From Sinomicrobium oceani (GTDB lineage Bacteria > Bacteroidota > Bacteroidia > Flavobacteriales > Flavobacteriaceae): a DNA stretch of 64,000 nt. Below, one piece after another: positions 43,736-53,600 of the stretch; the stretch's first letter is position 1; every line of letters begins with the position of its first letter. The translations under genes and the position numbers were made by a program. The DNA lies in NCBI RefSeq assembly GCF_900119185.1, contig NZ_FPJE01000017.1, forward strand, positions 1-64,000. Reading direction: 5' to 3'. Below the pieces are notes generated by a model. That model ran no database searches. It was not told the origin of the DNA and saw only the letters and a program-made list of their open reading frames with translations.

Positions 43736-44848
43736 ATGGCCAATCATATCAATCCAGGAGAGGATATCTATTCCATTGCCCCGGGCAGGGTTTGTCTTTT
43801 CGGAGACCACCAGGATTACCTGGGTCTTCCGGTCATTGCCTGTGCAATAAACCGTTTTGTAAAGCTCCGGGCGGTCCCCAATGACCGTGGCGTATTTCAC
43901 CTCAACCTGAAAGACCTTGGAGAAGAACGTACCATTAACCTCGATGTCTCCACGGAAAAATTACAGTACAGGGATTACCTGTTATCGTCCCTGCGGGTAC
44001 TTCACCGTTACGGTTGTGTACCGGACCGGGGTTACGACATCGAAATACGCGGTGATGTACCGATGAATGCGGGGATTTCGAGTTCGACTGCCGTCGTTGT
44101 GGCCTGGATCAACTTCCTGGCTTCCACCTTTGGCATCAATCAACCTCTTACCCCCGAACTGCTTTCCCGTATTGCTTATGAAGCGGAAGTTACGGAACAC
44201 GGAGAACCGGGCGGCAAAATGGACCAGTACAGTATCGGGGTTGGTAACATCGTACATATCGAAACAGGAAAGCACTTTTCATGCAACATTATCGGACATG
44301 CCCTTGACGGACTGATCGTAGCGGAATCGGGGGTTCCGAAAGAGACCATAGGAACGTTGAGCCGCCTGAAAAACAATGCGCTCGATGCCGTGGCACACAT
44401 CAGGACCAAATATCCGGACTTCATACTGGCACACACAGCACCTGAAGATATCGAAAAATATCTTCACGCCCTGCCCGAAGCTTTGCACCCCTTCTTTGAG
44501 GCTGCGATAAAAAACCATGCCTGTACCCGCCAGGCCCTGGAGATATTGAAGCACAAAACACCCGACATGAAACGTCTTGGCGGGCTGATGAACGAGCACC
44601 ATGCGATTCTGCGGGACCTGCTCCACATCACGGTACCCCGTATAGATGACATGGTCAATGCCGCCCTGGAGGCCGGGGCTTTCGGAGCCAAGATCGTAGG
44701 GTCGGGAGGCGGGGGCAGCATCGTGGTCATCGCACCGGAAAAACAACAGAACGTTATAGAAGCACTGCGTCTGGCCGGGGCCCAGGATGCTTACCGCGTG
44801 TCGGTAGACCGGGGTGCCCGCATACCGGACAACGTATTAGAACCATAA
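43736..44848 (+). CDS. GHMP-family sugar kinase (galactokinase-like)
   Basis: A 370-residue GHMP kinase, expected to phosphorylate a sugar at C1. Motif 1 is APGRVCLFGDHQDYLG (15-30), the ATP loop is PMNAGISSST (109-118), the catalytic Asp lies in GGKMDQYS (Asp163), and motif 3 is GAKIVGSGGGGS near residue 325. The sugar motif differs from true galactokinase (GDHQDYLG rather than GEHTDYN), so galactose is not assured; GalNAc, glucuronate or another sugar is possible. It is 15 bp upstream of a nucleotidyltransferase gene, which suggests a kinase-plus-pyrophosphorylase salvage pair. Confidence 0.87.
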   Translation: MANHINPGEDIYSIAPGRVCLFGDHQDYLGLPVIACAINRFVKLRAVPNDRGVFHLNLKDLGEERTINLDVSTEKLQYRDYLLSSLRVLHRYGCVPDRGYDIEIRGDVPMNAGISSSTAVVVAWINFLASTFGINQPLTPELLSRIAYEAEVTEHGEPGGKMDQYSIGVGNIVHIETGKHFSCNIIGHALDGLIVAESGVPKETIGTLSRLKNNALDAVAHIRTKYPDFILAHTAPEDIEKYLHALPEALHPFFEAAIKNHACTRQALEILKHKTPDMKRLGGLMNEHHAILRDLLHITVPRIDDMVNAALEAGAFGAKIVGSGGGGSIVVIAPEKQQNVIEALRLAGAQDAYRVSVDRGARIPDNVLEP

Positions 44849-44863
44849 TAAACCACCAGAAAC

Positions 44864-45736
44864 ATGCACGACAATCTGATTATTTTAGCAGGAGGAGCTT
44901 CCTCCAGGATGAAAAAACCATCGACTTCTACCGCACTGTCGGAAGATGAGATCAACCAGGCTAACGAACGGAGTAAAGGACTTATCGGCGTAGGACCCAA
45001 CGGAAGGCCTTTGCTCGACTATGTCCTCTATAACGCCCGAAAAGCAGGGTATAAAAACATCTATATCGTAATCAGCGAGCAGGGAGCATTGTTTAAGGAG
45101 TTCTACGGCAGCCAACTGAAAGACAACGATTTTCACGGCATGAACATTTCATTTGCCATACAGTATATCCCGGAAGGCCGTGAAAAACCTCTCGGAACGG
45201 CTGATGCCCTGTTCCAGGCCGTAACACAGTTTCCCGAACTGAACGAACAGTTTTATTCCGTTTGCAACAGTGATAACCTGTATTCGGCCGAGGCTTTCCT
45301 GGAGCTCCGGAAATCCCGGGCGCCCCATGCTTTTATCGCTTATGACAGGGATGCCCTCGAATTCCCGCACGAAAGGGTCTCCAGGTTTGCCGTTGCCCAC
45401 ATGGACAACGACAATGCCCTGCTGAACATCGTAGAAAAGCCAGCCGTGGAAGACATTCCGAAATACGCGGATGAAAAGGGAAAGATAAGGGTGAGTATGA
45501 ATGCTTTTAAATTTGAAGGAAAAGCTTTTTATCCCTACCTTAAAAACTGCCCGATCCACCCGGAACGCAACGAAAAAGAGCTGCCTACCGCCTTACTCAA
45601 CATGGTCCATGATTTTCCGGGAACCGCTGTCGGTATTCCCTTTGCCGAACACGTTCCGGACCTTACGGCCAAAGATGATATCGTCGACGTTAAAAGATAC
45701 CTGGAAAAACATTTTCCGGAACTCCATTGGGGATAA
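44864..45736 (+). CDS. Sugar-1-phosphate nucleotidyltransferase
   Basis: A 290-residue NTP_transferase protein. It has the start LIILAGGASSRMKKP (nucleotide loop GGxxxRM with an intervening S), LLDYVLYNARKAGYKNIYIV, CNSDNLYSAEAFLEL with the metal Asp, and a late NIVEKPAVEDIP. An unusual insertion STSTALSEDEINQANERSKG follows the loop. It probably converts the product of the adjoining kinase to an NDP-sugar. The sugar is not evident. It is the last plus-strand gene before convergent terminators. Confidence 0.87.
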   Translation: MHDNLIILAGGASSRMKKPSTSTALSEDEINQANERSKGLIGVGPNGRPLLDYVLYNARKAGYKNIYIVISEQGALFKEFYGSQLKDNDFHGMNISFAIQYIPEGREKPLGTADALFQAVTQFPELNEQFYSVCNSDNLYSAEAFLELRKSRAPHAFIAYDRDALEFPHERVSRFAVAHMDNDNALLNIVEKPAVEDIPKYADEKGKIRVSMNAFKFEGKAFYPYLKNCPIHPERNEKELPTALLNMVHDFPGTAVGIPFAEHVPDLTAKDDIVDVKRYLEKHFPELHWG

Positions 45737-45783
45737 TCCCCTCGCAAAGACAATCCGTTACACCATAAAAAATCCGTACTACG

Positions 45784-45803
45784 CGCCCTCCAAAAAGAGG
45801 GCG
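45784..45803 (+). terminator. Hairpin after the nucleotidyltransferase gene
   Basis: CGCCCTC (45784-45790) and GAGGGCG (45797-45803) enclose an A-rich loop, followed by a weak T-rich stretch. It probably ends the kinase operon. Confidence 0.55.
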
Positions 45804-45935
45804 TGTTAAGTTTTATACGGTTTGGCGTCAGCCATACAAGAGCTGTGGTTGCCCGCACAGGCTATCTGAATCCTCGATGAGAATACCACACTACCCATCG
45901 CCCGCCCTGCACACTTGCGATAACCATAAAAAAAT

Positions 45936-45961
45936 AAAAGCTGCCTTTTACGGCAGCTTTT
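45936..45961. terminator. Bidirectional terminator between the two converging arms
   Basis: Perfect 10-bp stem AAAAGCTGCC / GGCAGCTTTT with loop TTTTAC and T-tracts on both strands, lying 50 bp past the DUF3472 stop. Confidence 0.85.
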
Positions 45962-46010
45962 AACTAATCAAATCAAAATAACTAAAAAACAAAGTTCAAA
46001 CATTGCATTG

Positions 46011-47336
46011 TTATTCGAGTCCGGACAAATCCACCACAGGCGGCACGCCCGAAGCTTCGCGGGTGTGATAGCTGTCTATTTCCGTATTCGTACTGAAAAA
46101 GCCGCAGTTTTGCATAAAGAACGCGTTACCTTCGGCTCCTCCCGCATAATCCATCCGGGCCTCTTTCCTGGCCGTGGCGTCGGCGGTAAATTTCGCCCTG
46201 GTGAGTTCGTGCCATGTACCGGACACATCTCTTACCCACTGATTGGCGTACATTCCTTTTCGGCTTTTAAAGCCTGTTTCCGTACGGAAATTTTCCAGGA
46301 ACGAGTGCGGTCTGGTCAGGTATGTGCTGGTATGCGGCCTGCGGAAGCTCGCTATAAGTTGCCAGTTCCCGGTCTCGGGGGCATAGAACCATGCCGTGAA
46401 ATCGGTGGAGTTGTTTACGGAGGGCTCTCCTTTAAGCAAAAACTTATAGGTTGTTCCGGCTGTCCACATGAATTTTTTATAACTCTGTCCCCCGGAACCT
46501 TCATTACCGAATTCTCCCGTCTGTACATCCGGTCCTTTATCGAGCAGAATAATCTTGTAATCATCCGGAATGGTAGAGGGGTCATCGGTTTCGTAAGGGC
46601 TCCATACGGAAAACAATATTCTGCGTTCCGACTCCGAATTGACCTGGATACCAAAATATCCCTGCCCGAAACCATTGGCCATAAAGTAAGATCCCAGGAC
46701 ATCTTCGCCTTCCGGTACGGTAACTTCGTTATAAAACCAAAGAATATCGGAAGAGGCCGGCACATCGTACGTCAGATGAACGGAAGGCCCCCGGCGTCCC
46801 CAGTAAAAATCGTCCTTTACATAATATACGGTATCTTCGGTTGCACTCCCCCCGATTAACACCTCATTAACATCGGCGATATAATCGGACGTCTTTTCCT
46901 TACCCTGTAATTCCACATAATAATAACCGGGATTTTCCACCTCGAATTTCCCGATGGAAACGTCTTCGTAATCCGTATTTTCGAGGGTAATCTCCCGGGT
47001 ATCACCGTCGAGGGTCACATTCAGTACGGATGCACCGGTTGGTGCTTTGGCATGGAGCCCTACATAAATCTCACCCGGAGCAGTCACCTTAAACCAGGTC
47101 CGGATCACTTGTCCGGTATCGGTCCAGTTATGGACCCCCGAATCGAAAATTACGTCTTCATTGGCCCCTGTATCGTTAACGATCCAACTGTTTCCGCCCG
47201 GGGGAATACGAATGGTGTATTCCGGCACTTCGGTTTCTTCATCGGTATTGCCGGGAATGCCGTTACCGTTAATACAGGAGGCAAAGAGCCCTGCCACCAG
47301 CAGTACATAACATTGTTTTATAAGATAATAAGCCAT
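46011..47336 (-). CDS. DUF5077-DUF3472 lipoprotein
   Basis: A 441-residue secreted lipoprotein (signal peptide with lipobox FASC, Cys21). The first part (about 45-165, IRIPPGGNSWIVND to VNEVLIGG) fits the DUF5077 beta-sandwich. The second (about 180-420), with GPSVHLTYDVPASSDILWFYNEVTVPEG, fits DUF3472. Both domains are frequent in Bacteroidota polysaccharide-use loci and are probably carbohydrate-binding or glycan-processing, but no activity is known. It lies 18 bp past the SusD stop as the last gene of the operon. Confidence 0.8.
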   Translation of the reverse strand: MAYYLIKQCYVLLVAGLFASCINGNGIPGNTDEETEVPEYTIRIPPGGNSWIVNDTGANEDVIFDSGVHNWTDTGQVIRTWFKVTAPGEIYVGLHAKAPTGASVLNVTLDGDTREITLENTDYEDVSIGKFEVENPGYYYVELQGKEKTSDYIADVNEVLIGGSATEDTVYYVKDDFYWGRRGPSVHLTYDVPASSDILWFYNEVTVPEGEDVLGSYFMANGFGQGYFGIQVNSESERRILFSVWSPYETDDPSTIPDDYKIILLDKGPDVQTGEFGNEGSGGQSYKKFMWTAGTTYKFLLKGEPSVNNSTDFTAWFYAPETGNWQLIASFRRPHTSTYLTRPHSFLENFRTETGFKSRKGMYANQWVRDVSGTWHELTRAKFTADATARKEARMDYAGGAEGNAFFMQNCGFFSTNTEIDSYHTREASGVPPVVDLSGLE

Positions 47337-47354
47337 AACATAAGTGGTTTTTGG

Positions 47355-49001
47355 TTAATCGTTCTGTGTCAATGTCGGCTGTGCATTGATCTGGTTTTCC
47401 GGGATAAATTCTATGACCCGTTTGTCTGTAGGCTGTACTTCGAAATACGGTTTGTTACCATTGAGGTGGGTTCCGGGATAGCGTCTGTTCAACACCCTGT
47501 TATTACGGAAAACATCGAACTTGCGGTGCCCTTCAAAGGCCAGCTCCAGACGGCGTTCTTCGAGAACGATATCCAGTACGTCTTTTCCGGACGGAATGTT
47601 CGACACATCTTCGTATTGCGGTATACCCGCACGCTCCCGGATGATATCGACATTCTTTATCGCTTCTCCCGCATTTCCCGCCTTGGCATAGGCTTCTGCC
47701 TTATTAAGGTACATTTCGGCCAGCCGGGATACGACGGGCGACCATAATTGCGGGATATTTTCCTGCATGGATGCTTTCAGGATATAGAATTTCGGATAGC
47801 CGTTACGTTTCTCCATATCGTAATCTTTGATCACGTATATTTTTTCCCCGCCGTACTCGATGTAATACCGGGTAAGATCACCATCGGTTTCGGACTGCAC
47901 AGGCACGTTGCTTCCGTCTTCGGTAAAATAGGTCGTTCCGTTTTGCTCGGATGTTCTGCGGAACTGGTATTTATAATCCGTATCCACCCAGTATACCGCA
48001 GGGATACGGTCGCCGTTTTCGTCGGTAAGGTACTGGGCTTCTATAAATGCTTTTCGCACATCTTCGGGGTGCTCATCGATTAGCTGCAGGTAAGACCACG
48101 ATGCATACATCTCTCCCCATCCTACATTCTGTATCGAAGCATAGAGAGACCCTACAGTGTACCACCCATTGCTGTAATCGGACTCCTTGCGATAGCGTAA
48201 ACAGAAAATAGTTTCGGTATTATCTTCAGGGACCTTGACGAAATATCTTCCCATTTCGGATTGTGGTACTAACTGAAAGCGCTGGGAATCGATCACCTTA
48301 TCGGCATAGGTTATGGCCTTTTCATTCTCGCCCATATACAGGTACACCCTGGACAGCAAGGCCTGTGCAGCTTCTTTGGTGGCGTATGCATTGGACTTGT
48401 CGAGCGTCATCAGGGATTCTGCCTTGAGCAGATCGGAGACTACCTGATCGTAGACTTCCCCTACCGTATTTCTGTCCGGAAGGTCTTCTACATCGGCGGT
48501 GAGTTTCAGGGGTATTCCGAGGTTGGAAGTTCCCTGGTTGTAAGGTCTGCCGTAGATATTTACCATTTCAAAAAACACATAGGCCCTCAGAAAATAGTTT
48601 TCCCCTATGAGCTGATCGGATTCGGGCGATTCTCCTTCGGCGATCAGCGATATGACCTTGTTACACCCTACGACAGCCCGAAAACCCGAAGACCAGAGAT
48701 CATTAGACCGGTAGCTGTTTACGATATTCTGATAATTATACGAATAAAACAACGGGTCTGTCGTTGTTCCGCTCAGGGCAATGTTATCACCGGGGTACTC
48801 GGTGTACCGGTGCAATTGCGGGGCAAAACCATAACCGTCGGGATCTCCTTTAAGGATAGAATAGTTTCCTAAGGTCACGGCCTCAATAGCGCCTTCGTTC
48901 TCAAAAAGTTCTTCTTCCCGGATATCCTCATACGGAAACCGGTCTACGTTACAGGCGACCAGGGTGACCGCCGTAAAGATGGTATATATAATGCGTTTCA
49001 T
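47355..49001 (-). CDS. SusD/RagB-family glycan-binding lipoprotein
   Basis: Surface lipoprotein of 548 residues that captures glycan for the SusC channel. The lipobox is TLVAC (Cys17). TPR-like helices and the typical SusD features are seen: NYFLRAYVFFEMVNIYGRPY (about 129-148), an AYATKEAAQALLSRVYLYMG helix, and the C-terminal RRLELAFEGHRKFDVFRNNRV. It follows the SusC gene by 18 bp, the standard pair order. Confidence 0.95.
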   Translation of the reverse strand: MKRIIYTIFTAVTLVACNVDRFPYEDIREEELFENEGAIEAVTLGNYSILKGDPDGYGFAPQLHRYTEYPGDNIALSGTTTDPLFYSYNYQNIVNSYRSNDLWSSGFRAVVGCNKVISLIAEGESPESDQLIGENYFLRAYVFFEMVNIYGRPYNQGTSNLGIPLKLTADVEDLPDRNTVGEVYDQVVSDLLKAESLMTLDKSNAYATKEAAQALLSRVYLYMGENEKAITYADKVIDSQRFQLVPQSEMGRYFVKVPEDNTETIFCLRYRKESDYSNGWYTVGSLYASIQNVGWGEMYASWSYLQLIDEHPEDVRKAFIEAQYLTDENGDRIPAVYWVDTDYKYQFRRTSEQNGTTYFTEDGSNVPVQSETDGDLTRYYIEYGGEKIYVIKDYDMEKRNGYPKFYILKASMQENIPQLWSPVVSRLAEMYLNKAEAYAKAGNAGEAIKNVDIIRERAGIPQYEDVSNIPSGKDVLDIVLEERRLELAFEGHRKFDVFRNNRVLNRRYPGTHLNGNKPYFEVQPTDKRVIEFIPENQINAQPTLTQND

Positions 49002-49019
49002 GTGTCTTTCGGCTTTACG

Positions 49020-51968
49020 TTAAAATGAAAGGTTTATCCCCAGTGTCAGTCGCTGCGATACGGGATATAACATACTGTAGTACCCCACTCCCTGGATCGG
49101 GTTGTTAGGGTCTACCCCCACTTCCGGATCCATTCCGGAAAAGTCGGTAAACGTCAACAGGTTATCACCGGACAGGTACAACTCGGCATTGGTGATCCCT
49201 ACCGAACTCAGCCAGGTTTGCGGAATGGTATATCCGACCCTTATATTTCGCAACCGGAGATAACTCCCGTCCTCGAGGTACCTGGACGATATCTTGTTGG
49301 ACAGGCTGTTTCCGCCATACACCAGCCGGGGGTGTGTAGCCTCGTCACCGGGCTGCTCCCACCTGCTCCATCCGTCGGCAAGCACTTGCTGATTGTAGGT
49401 GGGGTATGCCCCGTCCGCATCGTAAAGCTCCCTGCTCGAATTGTATATTTTCCCACCTTTACTGAATACGAAATTGGCTGAAAAAGTGATCCCTTTATAA
49501 GCCAGCCTGGTATTGAACCCTCCGTAGAAATCGGGAGAGGCCGTTCCTACTTTCTGCCGGGTTGCACTGTTGTAATCGGAAGTCTGTGATTTTTCACCGG
49601 TTTGCGGATCGACTACTTCCCACAACGGATCCCCGGTCTGGGTATCTACACCGAGCCACTTACGCATATACCAGGTATTGACATCTTCCCCTTTACGGAA
49701 GATCTTGGTATCGTTGTTTATAATATCCTGGTTTTCGAACAACTCGGTAATTTCGTTCTTATTGGTTCCGATGTTAAAACCTACACTCCAGGAAAAGGTA
49801 TCGGTAGCAAAAGCATCGAAAGAGGCGGAAGCTTCATATCCGATATTCTTTACGCCTCCTATATTCTCCCAGTAACCGTCATACCCGGAAGATGCAGGTA
49901 GCTTGACGAAGTAGAGCAGGTCGGAAGTATTTTTGTTATAGTATTCCAGGGAAAGGTTCAGTTTATTGAAAAACCTGGTATCTAAACCGATGTTGGTCTG
50001 ATAGGACTTCTCCCAGGCCAGGTCGTCATTGCGCAGTTGCTTGAGGGCAGCAGCGGGACGTCCGTCATAAGGGTTATCCACAGAATACAGCTCGAACTGC
50101 GGGTACAGGTTGTCCGGCCGGTTCCCCAGGGCGCCGTAACTGGCTCTTAACTTTAACTGATCTACCGCTTCGACATTAAAAAAATCTTCGTTGTGAATAT
50201 TCCATCCTCCACTGAAGGAGTAGAATGTTCCGTACTGGTTATCCAGCCCGAAGTTGGACGCTCCGTCCCTACGCAGGGAAACCTGGGCGAGATAACGATC
50301 AGCATAACCGTAATTGGCATTGACAAGAACGGACTGTAATGCATATTCGTTCTTGGTGCCGCCTACTGCTCCGGGGGTAACGGTATTTCCGAGAACCTCA
50401 TCGCCGGAGATAAGCCCGCGCCCCGTTGCCGACATGCTTTCATATACATAATCGTTGTATTCGTAAGCCACAAGCGCATTGATACTGTGATCGCCGAAGG
50501 TATTGGAGTACCGGAGCATCTGGTTGGTAAACCGCGTGATCCTTTTGGAATCGAACTGGTAAAGCTCACCGTTTACAGCCTGCCCGGAAGTAGATTGCGG
50601 ATCGGTGTATGACTTGTTGTCGCTGCGGAAAAGCGTATAGCTGTTGGTAGAAATAAATTTCAGATTAGGCAGTATTTCAAATTCGACGTCGAAATTGGAA
50701 TAGAGGTTAAACTCAGTGCCCTTCGTATAATTCCACTGCAGGTCATAGAGGTAATTACTCTGGTCCCTTCCGTACCAGCTCCCGGAAAAATCTCTTGGGT
50801 TAATAAGGTTTCCTTCCCCGTCATAAGGAGCATCCCAGGGCAGGTTGAGATACATCTGGTACAGGGAATGCTGCCTGTTTTCGCGCGTGTTATAGTTTAC
50901 GGCAAATTTGGGCTTCAGCGTAAGCCTGTCGTTTACTTTGTAGTCGTGGTTCAGACGAAAACTCAGACGATCGAATTCGTAGTCCTTAACCGTTCCGGTC
51001 TCATCATAGTATCCGAGTGAAATAAATGTTTTGGATTTTTCGGTACCGGCGGTAAACGTGAGGGTATGATCCTGTACGGTTCCGGTTTTGGTACTGTTAT
51101 CTATCCAGTTGTAATTGTTCTGCAACACCTCTTCCGAAAACCAGTCGGGAATATTACCGGGATTGGTAAACTTTCCGAAATAATCGTACAACTGGTTGCC
51201 GTTCATCACTTCGAAATTCCCCTGGTTAAAAAAGGAAAAACCGGTCTTGGAGGAGAGCGTAAGCTGACTTTTCCCTGTTTTTCCCTGTTTGGTGGTCACC
51301 ACGACAACCCCGTTGGCTCCGCGGGAACCGTAGAGCGAAGTCGCCGAAGCATCTTTCAGCACGGAGACCGACTCTATTTCGTTGGGATTGAGATTGGGCG
51401 TACCGTGAACAATGACCCCGTCCACAACCCACAGCGGACTTACATTTCCGTTAATGGCAGCAAGTCCCCGAATTCGGATGGAAGGAAGCGATCCCGGCTG
51501 TCCGGAACCCTGCATAACCTGTACCCCGGAGGCTTTTCCCTGAAGCATGGTAGAGACATCGGGTGAGGTGATGTCGGTAAGCTCTTTGGAACTTACACTT
51601 TGTACCGAAGCGGTTACATCCGACTTTTTCTGGGTACCGTAGGCAACCACGACAACCTCATCCAATTCCGAAACATCTTCCTTGAGTTGTACATCGATAG
51701 TGGTTTGTCCGTTTATCGTAATGACCTGGGTAATCATACCGATATACGATATTTCGAGGGCTTTGCCTTCTGCGGGAACCGTAATCGAATATTCTCCGTC
51801 CATCCCAGTGGAAGCTCCGACAGAAGTCCCTTTGACGACCACACTGGCCCCCATAATGGGAACCCCGGTATCGTCCGTAACCACTCCTTTTACGGTTAAA
51901 TTAGATTGTGCACGAACACATAAAAAACCGAAAAAGGAGAAGACCAAAAAGATCCATACATTTTTCAT
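49020..51968 (-). CDS. SusC/RagA-family TonB-dependent transporter
   Basis: Outer-membrane glycan importer of 982 residues. After the signal peptide (cut near RAQS) comes a CarboxypepD_reg-like domain (about 25-100), a TonB box region DEVVVVAYGTQKKSDV, the plug domain with SVLKDASATSLYGSRGANGVVVVTTK and a long beta-barrel with the family C-terminus LTLGINLSF. Length is normal. It pairs with the SusD gene downstream and lies 82 bp after the GH109-like gene, probably co-transcribed. Confidence 0.96.
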   Translation of the reverse strand: MKNVWIFLVFSFFGFLCVRAQSNLTVKGVVTDDTGVPIMGASVVVKGTSVGASTGMDGEYSITVPAEGKALEISYIGMITQVITINGQTTIDVQLKEDVSELDEVVVVAYGTQKKSDVTASVQSVSSKELTDITSPDVSTMLQGKASGVQVMQGSGQPGSLPSIRIRGLAAINGNVSPLWVVDGVIVHGTPNLNPNEIESVSVLKDASATSLYGSRGANGVVVVTTKQGKTGKSQLTLSSKTGFSFFNQGNFEVMNGNQLYDYFGKFTNPGNIPDWFSEEVLQNNYNWIDNSTKTGTVQDHTLTFTAGTEKSKTFISLGYYDETGTVKDYEFDRLSFRLNHDYKVNDRLTLKPKFAVNYNTRENRQHSLYQMYLNLPWDAPYDGEGNLINPRDFSGSWYGRDQSNYLYDLQWNYTKGTEFNLYSNFDVEFEILPNLKFISTNSYTLFRSDNKSYTDPQSTSGQAVNGELYQFDSKRITRFTNQMLRYSNTFGDHSINALVAYEYNDYVYESMSATGRGLISGDEVLGNTVTPGAVGGTKNEYALQSVLVNANYGYADRYLAQVSLRRDGASNFGLDNQYGTFYSFSGGWNIHNEDFFNVEAVDQLKLRASYGALGNRPDNLYPQFELYSVDNPYDGRPAAALKQLRNDDLAWEKSYQTNIGLDTRFFNKLNLSLEYYNKNTSDLLYFVKLPASSGYDGYWENIGGVKNIGYEASASFDAFATDTFSWSVGFNIGTNKNEITELFENQDIINNDTKIFRKGEDVNTWYMRKWLGVDTQTGDPLWEVVDPQTGEKSQTSDYNSATRQKVGTASPDFYGGFNTRLAYKGITFSANFVFSKGGKIYNSSRELYDADGAYPTYNQQVLADGWSRWEQPGDEATHPRLVYGGNSLSNKISSRYLEDGSYLRLRNIRVGYTIPQTWLSSVGITNAELYLSGDNLLTFTDFSGMDPEVGVDPNNPIQGVGYYSMLYPVSQRLTLGINLSF

Positions 51969-52050
51969 AAAATCTGAGTTTGAGTTAGTAGTTTAAAAGT
52001 AAACAACCTTTACCCGGTGCACGACCGGATGAAAGCTGCTGTGAGATCAG

Positions 52051-53409
52051 TTAATAGGTGTCTTTAATCCAGTTGTAGGGTTGTCTCCTTACCCACATTC
52101 CCCTGGTAAAATCGGGAAAATCCTGGGGCTCCCCGTTGTTTTCTATGGAAGCTTCGGAAAGCGGTGTTATGGCACTCCATGCCGCGGCATCGTAGGCATC
52201 CAGAGGCGGTGCTATATTTTGTTTTGCCGACTCTACAAAAGCGTTCAGCACGAAGAAATCCATTCCGCCATGGCCTGCCCCCGTAGCGTGTTCGCCATAC
52301 TTCTTCCAGAGCGGGTGATCGTACTTACGAAGCCATTCCTTATCGGAATCCCACCGATGTGGTTCGGATTTCCCTTCTATGTAGATGCGGTCGCCGTCAT
52401 TTTCCCAAAGCCCGTTTGCGCCCTGAACCCGGAAACCGAGCGAATACGGCCTCGGAAGGTTACAATCGTGTGTTACGATAATCGTTTCGCCCTTAGCGGT
52501 CTCTATGGTGGTTGTAATCACATCTCCCTGCTTGAATTTCACCTTCGCATTCGGATGATCCTCTCCACCGTGTTTTACGATATAATTGTGGAGTCCGATA
52601 GCTTTGGTAGCGTTGGAGGTAAGTGATACGAAACGGTTTCCCCTGTTGATATCGCACATCACAGCTATAGGTCCTGCGCCATGTGTGGGATACGTATCCC
52701 CGTTGCGGAGTACGGAATGCCAGGTTCTCCATTTGGCTTCGGAAATCGCATTGTCCCCGAATTCCACTCCCCCGCCATACGGTTGTTTGCCGTTGTTGAA
52801 TTTTACCTCACGGAGATCGTGCTGGTAACCGCAGCGGAAGTGGACGAGTTCGCCAAAGACATTTTGTTTGACCATATTAAGTACGGCCAGGATGTCTCTC
52901 CTGTAATTGACGTTTTCCAGGATCATAAGGTGCGAGCCTGTGGCTTCGTGTGTATTCACAAGGTCCCAGCATTCTTCGAGCGTATTGGCTGCAGAAACCT
53001 CGAGACCCGTGTACTTCCCGGCCTTCATGGCATCTACCGCCATCCGGGTATGCCACAGCCACGGTGTAGCGATAACAACAGCATCGACTTCTTTCAACTC
53101 CAGAAGATTACGATAGTCGTGGTCGGAATTACCGAAGAGCTTCGGTTTTTTAAAACCGGCATCTTCTATTTTCTTCACGGCAATCTTAATGCGTTCCGGA
53201 TCTACATCGCAGATCGCTGTGATCTCTACGTCTTTTCGCTGTAACGCATTGTTAAGGTGGTTCGTTCCGCGAAGCCCCACACCTATAAATGCAAGCCGGA
53301 GTTTAGTATCTCCTTTGCCGTATATGCTCCCGAAAGACATATTGGGCACAACGGAAATACCAGCCCCCGCTATGGCTGTTTTTTTGATAAAATCCCTTCT
53401 TGAACTCAT
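52051..53409 (-). CDS. GH109-like Gfo/Idh/MocA protein (putative alpha-N-acetylgalactosaminidase)
   Basis: A 452-residue exported NAD-dependent glycosidase candidate. A twin-arginine signal SSRRDFIKKTA opens the protein, followed by the Rossmann start LAFIGVGLRGTNHL (about 34-47), ICDVDPERI and the Gfo/Idh motif with ENVNYRRDILAVLNMV. The segment YPTHGAGPIAVMCDINRGNRF closely matches the GH109 active-site stretch YPTHGxGP, as does GHGGMDFF later on. GH109 enzymes cleave terminal alpha-GalNAc through NAD chemistry. Inclusion in GH109 is likely but other Gfo/Idh activities remain possible. An operator lies 81 bp upstream. Confidence 0.83.
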   Translation of the reverse strand: MSSRRDFIKKTAIAGAGISVVPNMSFGSIYGKGDTKLRLAFIGVGLRGTNHLNNALQRKDVEITAICDVDPERIKIAVKKIEDAGFKKPKLFGNSDHDYRNLLELKEVDAVVIATPWLWHTRMAVDAMKAGKYTGLEVSAANTLEECWDLVNTHEATGSHLMILENVNYRRDILAVLNMVKQNVFGELVHFRCGYQHDLREVKFNNGKQPYGGGVEFGDNAISEAKWRTWHSVLRNGDTYPTHGAGPIAVMCDINRGNRFVSLTSNATKAIGLHNYIVKHGGEDHPNAKVKFKQGDVITTTIETAKGETIIVTHDCNLPRPYSLGFRVQGANGLWENDGDRIYIEGKSEPHRWDSDKEWLRKYDHPLWKKYGEHATGAGHGGMDFFVLNAFVESAKQNIAPPLDAYDAAAWSAITPLSEASIENNGEPQDFPDFTRGMWVRRQPYNWIKDTY

Positions 53410-53489
53410 TTCAGTCAGTATTATGGTTTGTTAAAGTATTCCGGATTAATTTCTTTTACGAAGAAATAAATTTTTTACTAAAAAACAAA

Positions 53490-53503
53490 TGTGTTCGAGA
53501 ACA
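53490..53503. promoter_or_regulatory. Candidate LacI-type operator 3
   Basis: TGTGTTCGAGAACA, a near-palindrome matching the two sites at 42161 and 43640 around central TCGA. It lies 81 bp upstream of the GH109-like gene and overlaps a minus-strand ACATTTG that may be its -7 element. Confidence 0.65.
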
Positions 53504-53600
53504 ATTTTATATACAGAACAAAATTTTAACAGAATGTGAGAAGCCTGCGTTGCTTTTTTCTTGTATTTTTTGTAATAAAAAAAATACCGGATTCGTAATC

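Noticed and set aside
46008-46859. Plus-strand 283-codon open frame
   Set aside because: It is antisense to the DUF3472 lipoprotein gene, whose signal peptide and domains are clear.
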